9,927 bases of DNA from Lysobacterales bacterium CG_4_10_14_3_um_filter_64_11 (GTDB lineage Bacteria > Pseudomonadota > Gammaproteobacteria > Xanthomonadales > Xanthomonadaceae): positions 1-9,927 of the forward strand of contig PFJA01000136.1 of assembly GCA_002782905.1 (NCBI GenBank). Direction: 5' to 3'. The notes beneath the pieces are model-generated. The model saw only the letters and a list, made by a program, of their open reading frames with translations. It was not told the DNA's origin and made no database searches. Made by a program: the position numbers and the translations under genes. Positions 1-5,643 of the stretch are shown piece after piece (position 1 is the first letter of the stretch; each line of letters starts with the position of its first letter).

Positions 1-8
1 AAGGGCCT

Positions 9-27
9 CGCCGGCCGCAGGCCGGTG
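9..27. terminator. GC-rich stem-loop, possible terminator of a gene outside the window
   Basis: CCGGCC at 11-16 pairs perfectly with GGCCGG at 20-25 around a three-base loop, and a G-T and a C-G pair extend the stem to 9-27. The bases after it on the plus strand are only moderately T-rich (a TTTT at 33-36), so a Rho-independent terminator is possible but not convincing. It could equally be the edge of a REP-like repeat. No gene ending before it is visible in the window. Confidence 0.25.
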
Positions 28-89
28 AACGCTTTTGCTTCGATCCAATGCACGCGCCTCGGCGCAACACACAGCCCCAATCAAGCGGT

Positions 90-180
90 TCATGGAGAGC
101 CGCGAAGCGACGCGGCAATCCAGAGTTTGTCCATGAATCAAGGCACTGGATTCCAGCTTTCGCTGGAATAACGAATCAAG
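90..180. repeat. Dispersed intergenic repeat with an 8-bp hairpin
   Basis: The stretch contains a perfect hairpin: ATTCCAGC at 150-157, loop TTTC, GCTGGAAT at 162-169. Read on the plus strand it would encode the peptide HWIPAFAGIT, which I recognise as a by-product of a dispersed proteobacterial repeat that is often mis-annotated as protein. The region from 1 to 229 has no other plausible gene. The plus-strand reading frame at 48-404 runs through this repeat and into the antisense of the response regulator, so I regard it as spurious. The boundaries are approximate because I judged them from recall of the family. Confidence 0.5.
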
Positions 181-229
181 GAAGTTCGGAATTGAGGACG
201 TGCCATTGGGGCCTGTTCAGAGTTTCACG

Positions 230-772
230 TCAAGCTTGTTCCGGGCTTGGCGGTGTCCCGACAATTTGCGTCGGCTGGTTGGCATCGGCCGGTTCGGCCG
301 GGCGTTCCGGCCCAGGGCCGAGCAGACGCTCGATGCGGTGGAATAGCTCGGCGCGCGGAAACGGTTTTTTCAGGAAGTCGTCGGCACCGTGTTTTTGCGC
401 GTAGAACTGTTCGGTCGCCTGCATGTTGCCGCTCATCATGATGATCGGTGTGCGCTGGGTGATCGGTTCGCGGCGTAACACGCGCAGCGCGGCGAAGCCA
501 TTCATGCCGGGCAGCACGATGTCGAGGAAGATCAACCGCGGATTTTCGCGCAATGCCAGCGCGATGCCGCTCTCGGCATCGAGCGCGGAAATGGCTTGAT
601 AACCGCCCTGCCGCAGCATCTTGCCCAATACCGCCACGATCGTGCGCGAGTCGTCGATGATCAGGATTTTGCTGTCCGGCGGCGGCGCGGTGCGCGCTTC
701 CTTGCGCCGGTCGAGCACCGTTGCCCCGCCGCCGAAGAAGCGTTGGAACAGGCTGGGTTTGTCAGGTGTCAT
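230..772 (-). CDS. Single-domain response regulator (CheY-like receiver)
   Basis: This 180-residue protein is a phosphoacceptor receiver domain at about residues 35-152. The acidic pocket is D40-D41 in the IIDDS motif, the likely phosphorylated aspartate is D84 in FLDIVLPGMNG, S114 is the switch serine/threonine and K136 (KKP) the invariant lysine, so all key residues are present. It resembles PilH/PilG-type receivers and lacks a DNA-binding or enzymatic output domain. A basic segment (residues 10-27) precedes the receiver and a Pro/Ala-rich tail of about 28 residues follows it. I chose the ATG at 772 because GGAG lies four bases upstream; the frame stays open to 889 but that extension does not resemble a receiver. 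It is the last gene of the minus-strand run, 113 bases after rsxB. No partner kinase is in the window, so its pathway is unknown. Confidence 0.85.
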   Translation of the reverse strand: MTPDKPSLFQRFFGGGATVLDRRKEARTAPPPDSKILIIDDSRTIVAVLGKMLRQGGYQAISALDAESGIALALRENPRLIFLDIVLPGMNGFAALRVLRREPITQRTPIIMMSGNMQATEQFYAQKHGADDFLKKPFPRAELFHRIERLLGPGPERPAEPADANQPTQIVGTPPSPEQA

Positions 773-885
773 GGCGCTCCATCCCAATGATGCGTGAAAG
801 ACCGGCCTTGGTGTCAACGGCGCGAGCAGGGAAAACGGGCCAATTCGACCGGTTTGCATGATTGCAGCGATTTGTCGCGTCGACG

Positions 886-1428
886 TCAAGGGCTGCGGTT
901 GTCTGGCTTGGACGCACGCCAGGTTGCCGGTTCAGGCGTGCGTTCGATCATCGCGATGCAATCCACCGGGCATGGTGGCAGACACAGGTCGCAGCCGGTA
1001 CACAGATCGGCGATTACGGTGTGCATGCGTTTGGCTGCGCCGATGATGGCATCGACCGGGCAGGCCTGGATGCACTTGGTGCAACCGATGCACTCGGCCT
1101 CGATGATCAACGCCACCCGTGCCGGTTTGTGTTCGCCGTGTTCGGCATTGAGCGGCTTGGTCTCGCGGCCGAGCAACTCGGCCAGCGCGCGAACCCCCGC
1201 CTCGCCGCCGGGCGGGCATTGATTGATATCGGCGCGGCCCTCGGCGATGGCTTCGGCATACGGCCGGCAACCGGGGAAACTGCATTGACCGCATTGGGTT
1301 TGCGGCAGAATGCGCTCGATCTGCTCGATGATCGGGTCTTGCCGCACCGCAAAGCGCTGTGCCGCCCACGCCAGCAGCGCGCCGAACAATAACGCCAGAC
1401 CAACGATGACGGCGATCGCGCTCAGCAT
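886..1428 (-). CDS. rsxB: Rnf/Rsx electron-transport complex iron-sulfur subunit B
   Basis: RsxB (RnfB) passes electrons within the membrane-bound Rnf/Rsx complex, which couples ferredoxin or NADH redox chemistry to ion flux or, in E. coli, to re-reduction of SoxR. The 180 residues start with a membrane helix (about 2-24). An Fe-S domain follows with C46, C49, C54 and C71 in the pattern CGQCxxxxC...C. Two ferredoxin-type motifs come next: C113-C116-C119-C123 and C143-C146-C149-C153, each ending in CP, with an extra C157. The length is close to the 192 residues of E. coli RsxB. The start ATG lies seven bases after the rsxA stop, which indicates co-transcription and probably coupled translation. 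Ribosome-site complementarity is weak. The next gene downstream is a response regulator, not rsxC. Confidence 0.93.
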   Translation of the reverse strand: MLSAIAVIVGLALLFGALLAWAAQRFAVRQDPIIEQIERILPQTQCGQCSFPGCRPYAEAIAEGRADINQCPPGGEAGVRALAELLGRETKPLNAEHGEHKPARVALIIEAECIGCTKCIQACPVDAIIGAAKRMHTVIADLCTGCDLCLPPCPVDCIAMIERTPEPATWRASKPDNRSP

Positions 1429-1435
1429 GGCGTGC

Positions 1436-2017
1436 TCACTGCGCGGTCAGGCCGGAGAAGCCCATAAACGCCAGCGCCATCAGTCCGGCGGTAATCAGGG
1501 CGATCGGTGCGCCGCGAAAACTTTCCGGCACATCAGCAATCTGCAGGCGGTCACGCATCGCCGCAAACAGGATCAGCACCAGGCCGAACCCCACGGCGGC
1601 GCCAAAACCGTACAGCACCGCCTCGAACAGGCTGTGCCGCGCCTGGATATTGAGCAGGGCCACGCCGAGCACAGCGCAGTTGGTAGTAATGAGCGGCAGA
1701 TAGATGCCCAGCGTGCGGTACAGGCGCGGGTTGCTGCGGTGCATTGCCAGTTCGGTGAATTGCACCACCGCGGCAATCACCAGAATGAAGGCCAGCGTGC
1801 GCAGATAGCCGAGGCCGAGTGGTGCCAGCAGCCAATGGTGGATCAGGTAACTCAGTGCCGCCGACAGGGTGAGCACAAAGCCGGTGGCCAACGCCATGCC
1901 GTAGGCCGAGTCGATCTGCCGCGACACGCCCATGAACGGGCACAGACCAAGGAACTTCACCAACACGAAGTTGTTGACCAGAATGGTGCCAACGAGCAGG
2001 AGCAGAAGGTCGGTCAC
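1436..2017 (-). CDS. rsxA: Rnf/Rsx electron-transport complex membrane subunit A
   Basis: RsxA (RnfA) is an integral inner-membrane subunit of the Rnf/Rsx complex. From the GTG at 2017 the protein has 193 residues, the usual RsxA length, and begins VTDLLLLLVGT, like the family. It has about six hydrophobic helices and the two conserved cysteines, C26 in LGLCPFMG and C114 in TTNCAVLG. In Rnf/NQR structures the equivalent residues, together with those of RnfE, hold an iron-sulfur centre within the membrane. The frame stays open to a TTG at 2068, but those 17 codons are translated repeat sequence and I reject them. No Shine-Dalgarno motif precedes the GTG; the bases just upstream are the end of a dispersed repeat. 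The gene follows metG after a gap of 97 bases filled by that repeat and is tightly linked to rsxB. Confidence 0.93.
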   Translation of the reverse strand: MTDLLLLLVGTILVNNFVLVKFLGLCPFMGVSRQIDSAYGMALATGFVLTLSAALSYLIHHWLLAPLGLGYLRTLAFILVIAAVVQFTELAMHRSNPRLYRTLGIYLPLITTNCAVLGVALLNIQARHSLFEAVLYGFGAAVGFGLVLILFAAMRDRLQIADVPESFRGAPIALITAGLMALAFMGFSGLTAQ

Positions 2018-2024
2018 GTTTGTC

Positions 2025-2110
2025 GGGACTCGGGACTGGGGACTGGGGACTCGGAAAAGCCAGAGCAAACAGCCAAAGCAAAATATCGCAAGCTTGTCAT
2101 CCCCAGTCCC
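2025..2110 (-). repeat. GGGACTS-type dispersed repeat, copy A, between metG and rsxA
   Basis: Four tandem heptamers of GGGACT plus C or G begin at 2025, 2032, 2039 and 2046. They are followed by CGGAAAAGCC, an AGCAAA-rich centre and CGCAAGCTTG, and the element closes with an inverted CCCCAGTCCC at 2101-2110. The two ends are thus inverted to each other, as in a short non-autonomous (REP or MITE-like) element. It fills almost the whole metG-rsxA gap, from four bases after the metG stop to seven bases before the rsxA start. It is homologous, in reverse orientation, to the copy at 2498-2577. The minus strand here is nominal and marks opposition to copy B. It encodes nothing credible. Confidence 0.85.
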
Positions 2111-2114
2111 GGCT

Positions 2115-4253
2115 TCACTTTACTGCCATCCCCACCTGCGCGCCGCTGTCGACGTCGAGCAAAAACAAACCGGCATCGTCGTTGCCGGCAGACAGGATCA
2201 TGCCCTCGCTGACGCCAAAGCGCATCTTGCGTGGGGCCAGGTTGGCGACGAACACCACCTTGCGGCCGACCAGTTTTTCCGGCTCGCCGTAGGCGGCACG
2301 GATGCCGGAGAAAATCTGCCGTGTGCCCAGTTCGCCGGCATCGAGCTCGAAGCGCAGCAGCTTGTCCGAGCCCTCGACGAACTCGCAAGCGGTGACGGTA
2401 GCGATGCGCAGGTCGAGTTTGGCAAAATCGTCGATGGAGATGGTGGCGGGGCCTGGCGATTGATGGGTCTCGCTGCGCTCTACCCATCCTGCGGATTGGG
2501 GACTGCAAGCTTGCGTGCTTTTGCTTTGCTTCTTTGCTTCGGCTTTTCCGAGTCCCGAGTCCCCAGTCCCGAGCCCCGGCTTCAACGATTCCTTGCTCGC
2601 TTCCACCATGGCCTCGATCTGCTTGGGATCGATACGGGTCAGCAGCGGTTCGAAGGCATTGATGCGATGGCCGAGCAGCGGCGCGGCAATGGCATCCCAG
2701 TGCGGCACCGGTGCATCGAGGAAATGCTCGGCGCGCTCGGCGGTGCGCGGCAGCACCGGCTTGAGCGCGGCGGCGAGCACGCGGAACAGGTTCAGCCCTT
2801 GCGTGCATACCGCCTGCAACCGCGCGTCGCTGTCTGGCTGTTTTGCAATCACCCACGGCTTGTGTTCGTCGATGTAGCGATTGGCCTCATCGGCCAGCGC
2901 CATCACTTGACGCATCGCCTGGCCGAACTCATCGCGGGCGTAGCTGGCGGCAATGGCTTGCGCGCCTTCGACAAAGCGCGTGTACATCGCCGGCTCGGGC
3001 AGCGCATCGGCCAACATGCCGTCGAATCGTTTGCCGATGAAACCGGCACAACGACTGGCAATGTTGACGAACTTGCCGACCAGATCGGCGTTCACCCGCG
3101 CCACGAAGTCGTCGAGGTTGAGATCCAGATCGACCACGCCAGCACCGGTCTTGACCGCGAAGTAGTAGCGCAGCACTTCCGGATCGAGCCCGGCGTCGAG
3201 GTAGGTGCGCGCCATCACGAAGGTGCCGCGCGACTTCGACATCTTGGCGCCGTTGACGGTGAGATAGCCGTTGACGTGCAGCGCGGTGGGCGCGCGAAAA
3301 CCGGCGCCGTGCAGCATCGCCGGCCAGAACAGGCCGTGGAAGTTGATGATGTCCTTGCCGAGGAAGTGGTGCATCTCGGCTTGGCTGTCGGCGCCGAGGA
3401 ATGCAGCGAAGTCGATGCCGTCACGCGCGCACAAGGCCTTGAAGCTGGCCAGGTAGCCAATCGGCGCATCCAGCCACACGTAGAAGAACTTGCCCGGCGC
3501 ATCCGGGATCGGGAAACCGAAGTAGGGTGCATCGCGCGAGATGTCCCAATCGCGCAGGCCGCCTTCCAGCCATTCGCCGAGCTTGGCCTTGACCGCCGGA
3601 TGCGCGACATCACCGGCCAGCCACTCGCGCAGGAATGCCTCGAACTTGCCCAGCTCGAAGAAGTAGTGCTCCGAATCGCGCAGCACCGGCACCGCACCGG
3701 ACACCACCGAGCGCGGATTTTTCAGATCGGTTGGCGCGTAGGCCTTGCCGCAGACCTCGCAGTTGTCGCCGTATTGATCGGCCGAGCCGCAGTGCGGGCA
3801 CTCGCCCTTGACGTAGCGATCGGGCAGGAACATGCCGCGCTCGGGATCGAACAACTGCTGGATCGAACGCCGCGCGATCGCTTTCACGCCGTGGCTGCCA
3901 TCGCGCAGCCGGGTATAGATCAGCTCGGCCAGTTCGCGGTTCTCGGCGCTGTGGGTGGAGTGATAAAAATCGAAGCGCACGCCAAACGCGGCGAAATCGC
4001 GCTCGTGTCCGGCCTGTATGCCCTTGATGAAGTCCTCCGCCGACACCCCGGCCTTTTCGGCAGCGAGCATGATCGGCGTGCCGTGGGCATCGTCAGCGCA
4101 CACAAAATGCACGGTGCCGCCGCGCATGCGCCGCGCCCGCGCCCAGATATCGGCCTGGATGTAACCCACCAGATGCCCCAGGTGCAGTGGGCCATTGGCG
4201 TAGGGCAGGGCGCAGGTGAGCAGCGTGGGCGCAGGCGTGGACATGAGCGGCAT
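2115..4253 (-). CDS. metG: Methionyl-tRNA synthetase with a repeat-derived linker
   Basis: MetG charges tRNA-Met with methionine in the cytoplasm and is essential. The class I catalytic core carries the HIGH-type motif HLGH at residues 24-27, a zinc knuckle with C152, C155, C165 and C168, and KMSKS at 337-341. An anticodon-binding helical domain follows (about 375-550). Residues from about 605 to 712 form the EMAPII-like tRNA-binding and dimerisation domain (DDFAKLDLRI, then NLAPRKMRFG). The order and sequence resemble the Xanthomonas enzyme. The linker at about 558-603 is unusual: it is encoded by two dispersed repeats read in frame (KPGLGTGDSGLG, then WVERSETH). Start choice is uncertain: ATG at 4253 or at 4244, neither with a good Shine-Dalgarno; the later one better matches homologous N-termini as I recall them. 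A plausible promoter lies just upstream. Confidence 0.97.
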   Translation of the reverse strand: MPLMSTPAPTLLTCALPYANGPLHLGHLVGYIQADIWARARRMRGGTVHFVCADDAHGTPIMLAAEKAGVSAEDFIKGIQAGHERDFAAFGVRFDFYHSTHSAENRELAELIYTRLRDGSHGVKAIARRSIQQLFDPERGMFLPDRYVKGECPHCGSADQYGDNCEVCGKAYAPTDLKNPRSVVSGAVPVLRDSEHYFFELGKFEAFLREWLAGDVAHPAVKAKLGEWLEGGLRDWDISRDAPYFGFPIPDAPGKFFYVWLDAPIGYLASFKALCARDGIDFAAFLGADSQAEMHHFLGKDIINFHGLFWPAMLHGAGFRAPTALHVNGYLTVNGAKMSKSRGTFVMARTYLDAGLDPEVLRYYFAVKTGAGVVDLDLNLDDFVARVNADLVGKFVNIASRCAGFIGKRFDGMLADALPEPAMYTRFVEGAQAIAASYARDEFGQAMRQVMALADEANRYIDEHKPWVIAKQPDSDARLQAVCTQGLNLFRVLAAALKPVLPRTAERAEHFLDAPVPHWDAIAAPLLGHRINAFEPLLTRIDPKQIEAMVEASKESLKPGLGTGDSGLGKAEAKKQSKSTQACSPQSAGWVERSETHQSPGPATISIDDFAKLDLRIATVTACEFVEGSDKLLRFELDAGELGTRQIFSGIRAAYGEPEKLVGRKVVFVANLAPRKMRFGVSEGMILSAGNDDAGLFLLDVDSGAQVGMAVK
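2462..2490. repeat. WVERSETH-type hairpin repeat inside metG
   Basis: GATGGGT at 2462-2468 in approximate form, with ACCCATC at 2482-2488, makes a seven-base inverted repeat around a 13-base loop rich in CGCTGCGCTC. I recognise this as a widespread short proteobacterial repeat that reads GWVERSETH in one frame. Here it lies on the minus strand inside metG and is translated in that frame as residues 589-597. It directly adjoins the GGGACTS element, so the metG linker is a composite of two different repeats. Exact ends are uncertain by a base or two. Confidence 0.7.
2498..2577 (+). repeat. GGGACTS-type dispersed repeat, copy B, inside the metG reading frame
   Basis: Read on the plus strand, the element starts with GGGGACT at 2498-2504. 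It continues with CAAGCTTGCG, a TTTGCTT-rich centre and GGCTTTTCCG, and ends in tandem AGTCCC heptamers at 2551, 2558 and 2565 with a variant AGCCCC at 2572. This matches copy A (2025-2110) in reverse orientation over most of its length, including CGGAAAAGCC and CGCAAGCTTG. It lies inside metG without breaking the frame and encodes about residues 560-586. The conserved order of blocks makes common origin clear by eye, although I have not computed an identity value. Confidence 0.85.
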
Positions 4254-4273
4254 CGCGAAAGGAATATCGCCCG

Positions 4274-4279
4274 ATTATC
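4274..4279 (-). promoter_or_regulatory. Extended -10 promoter element upstream of metG
   Basis: On the minus strand the sequence TGGGATAAT places GATAAT, five of six matches to TATAAT, after an extended -10 TGn. It ends 20 bases before the ATG at 4253, predicting a leader of about 14-23 bases depending on the metG start. No good -35 hexamer is visible at the usual spacing, which is tolerated for extended -10 promoters. If it is used, metG is transcribed independently of the lipoprotein gene that ends 115 bases upstream. Confidence 0.4.
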
Positions 4280-4368
4280 CCAGATGTGCGGGTGTCTGCG
4301 GGGTTGCCGGCATTTGCATGGCGGGCAAGGCTGGCATCGGCGGCGTAGGCGATGCGCCGATCAGCGAC

Positions 4369-4896
4369 TTACATCTCGGACGGATTCGGCTCCGGCATCG
4401 ATTGCCCGGGCGAGCGGGTGGATACGCTGATCGTTGCGCGATACGCCGTGGTCGGCGATTGCGTGTTGCCCGGTTCGAGCTTGACGAGATGGAAGCGATA
4501 GATCCCGAAAGCCGCGTCGTACGGCAGGTGCATATGCGCTGGTGCTTCGCTGCCCACGGTAATCGTCTGCGTCGTCATGCCGGGCTTGCTGACCTGCAAC
4601 GTGACAGCGGCGTGGCCGGCCCAGATGCAACTGACGCCCACCGGGCAGCGATCATCCTTGACCGACAGCAGTTCGATGGTGAGCGATTCGGCCGCGATGT
4701 TCGCCGGATGACCCGGCGCAAGCGTGATCGTGTACATCGATGGGGCCTTTAGCGGTGACCCGCTGCGCGCTGCGTTGCCGGTGGTGGAAGCGCTGGGTGC
4801 GCTGTCGGTGCGCGTGGCGGTTTGCGCACCGGCACAACCCAGCGTCGCCAGGATGAGGGCGGCCATGGCGAGGCGAGCTGATGCGACTAACAGCAC
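4369..4896 (-). CDS. Predicted small lipoprotein with a CPxxVxCIWAG motif, function unknown
   Basis: This is a 175-residue exported protein of unknown role. The N-terminus has a basic residue (R8), a hydrophobic stretch (9-20) and C21 in ATLGC, an imperfect lipobox (threonine rather than leucine at -3), so lipidation is likely but not certain. A low-complexity Ser/Thr/Ala linker (25-50) follows, then a compact beta-rich domain (53-162) with RCPVGVSCIWAG (83-94), whose two cysteines C84 and C90 could form a disulfide. I recall this motif from uncharacterised secreted proteins of proteobacteria and know no function for it. I chose the GTG start at 4896 because the next ATG, at 4866, would remove the arginine the signal peptide needs. 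It sits between the zinc-ribbon gene (64 bases upstream) and metG, and nothing ties it functionally to either. Confidence 0.75.
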   Translation of the reverse strand: MLLVASARLAMAALILATLGCAGAQTATRTDSAPSASTTGNAARSGSPLKAPSMYTITLAPGHPANIAAESLTIELLSVKDDRCPVGVSCIWAGHAAVTLQVSKPGMTTQTITVGSEAPAHMHLPYDAAFGIYRFHLVKLEPGNTQSPTTAYRATISVSTRSPGQSMPEPNPSEM

Positions 4897-4919
4897 GTGA
4901 TCTCTGCCGATAAAGTGTC

Positions 4920-4936
4920 GGGCGATTGCCTCGCCC
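4920..4936 (-). terminator. Short hairpin between the zinc-ribbon and lipoprotein genes
   Basis: GGGCGA and TCGCCC form a perfect six-base stem around a five-base loop, 24 bases after the stop of the membrane-protein gene and 24 bases before the start of the lipoprotein gene. On the minus strand it is followed by GACACTTTAT, which lacks a proper T-run. It may be a weak terminator or a processing site between the two genes. The evidence is only the stem. Confidence 0.25.
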
Positions 4937-4960
4937 CGTGCCGGTTCGTGCGCATGCTGC

Positions 4961-5575
4961 TTACCTTTTGCAGCCCAGAAACCACTTCATCATCAAACCA
5001 AACAGTACGCCAGTGACAAGCCATATGGCCGTCTGCAGCGCGATCAGGTCGGCTGACAACTGGTGCAGGAATACCTTTGGCAGCGTCATGACGGAAAACA
5101 TCATGACGCCGAAACCGAGGCCCATCTTCAGCCACGATATTTGTTTTGCCTCCGGGATCTCGTCCGATGCCCGGTCGGGGAGCCGCGTTTTTTCCTTTGT
5201 GAGCCATCGCTTTTCCGCCGATTGCCTGAACCCGATCCAGATCGGAAATGTGAGTGCAAGAATGATCAGGCTGGTGAAGTTCCACAGGCACGGTATCTGG
5301 GCATCGCACGCGGGGCAGACATAGCCGAACCAGTGCCCGAATGCGTTGCCCTTTGACCACAGGCGGGCGTCGTTGAGGGCGTGGCATTGCGGGCAAGGGA
5401 CGTATTGCCGCTCCACCAGCGGCGCATCGCTGGTCTTGTCGATCAGCATCAATTTCGGGATGCGCTGGCCAAGCACCAGTTCATTGAAGGCAATGCCAGG
5501 ATTGAGCACCCAGTGAAGCAGTGGCGGGTGTGGCAGCTTCCTCGCTTGGTACTTCGCTTTATCGAATTCCACCAT
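4961..5575 (-). CDS. Zinc-ribbon integral membrane protein, function unknown
   Basis: From the ATG at 5575 the product has 204 residues. A soluble N-terminal part contains KLPHPPLLHWVLNPG and a four-cysteine zinc-ribbon pattern, CPQC at 61-64 and CPAC at 87-90, with another cysteine at 96. Hydrophobic segments follow at about 97-116, 151-170 and 179-199, separated by a charged loop (117-150), so it is probably anchored in the inner membrane with the ribbon in the cytoplasm. I vaguely recall similar uncharacterised Xanthomonadales proteins but no function. The start is uncertain: in-frame ATGs at 5629, 5626 and 5584 exist. The one at 5575 has GGAGG only two bases upstream, and residues from there look the most protein-like. 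It begins 68 bases (or 14, from 5629) after the ester hydrolase stop, so the two are probably co-transcribed. Confidence 0.75.
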   Translation of the reverse strand: MVEFDKAKYQARKLPHPPLLHWVLNPGIAFNELVLGQRIPKLMLIDKTSDAPLVERQYVPCPQCHALNDARLWSKGNAFGHWFGYVCPACDAQIPCLWNFTSLIILALTFPIWIGFRQSAEKRWLTKEKTRLPDRASDEIPEAKQISWLKMGLGFGVMMFSVMTLPKVFLHQLSADLIALQTAIWLVTGVLFGLMMKWFLGCKR

Positions 5576-5643
5576 GACCTCCATTGTGCCAAGTGGATAT
5601 GGGATGAAGCGCGCGGCCACGCGCATCATGCCAAGTCCGCAGT

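Noticed and set aside
48..404. Plus-strand frame at the window start
   Set aside because: It reads through a dispersed repeat and then antisense to the response regulator, and the composition is not protein-like.
812..817. Perfect TTGACA (minus strand) upstream of the response regulator
   Set aside because: The best -10 candidate (CATCAT) is 19 bases away and would leave almost no leader before the ATG, so I do not call a promoter.
773..889. N-terminal extension of the response regulator frame
   Set aside because: The ATG at 772 has a good ribosome-binding site, and the extension covers the intergenic region and overlaps the rsxB stop.
1932..4430. Long plus-strand open frame (832 codons) opposite metG
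   Set aside because: It is antisense to metG across its whole length. Its His/Arg/Ala-rich composition is what the complement of high-GC coding sequence produces, and it contains no recognisable domain.
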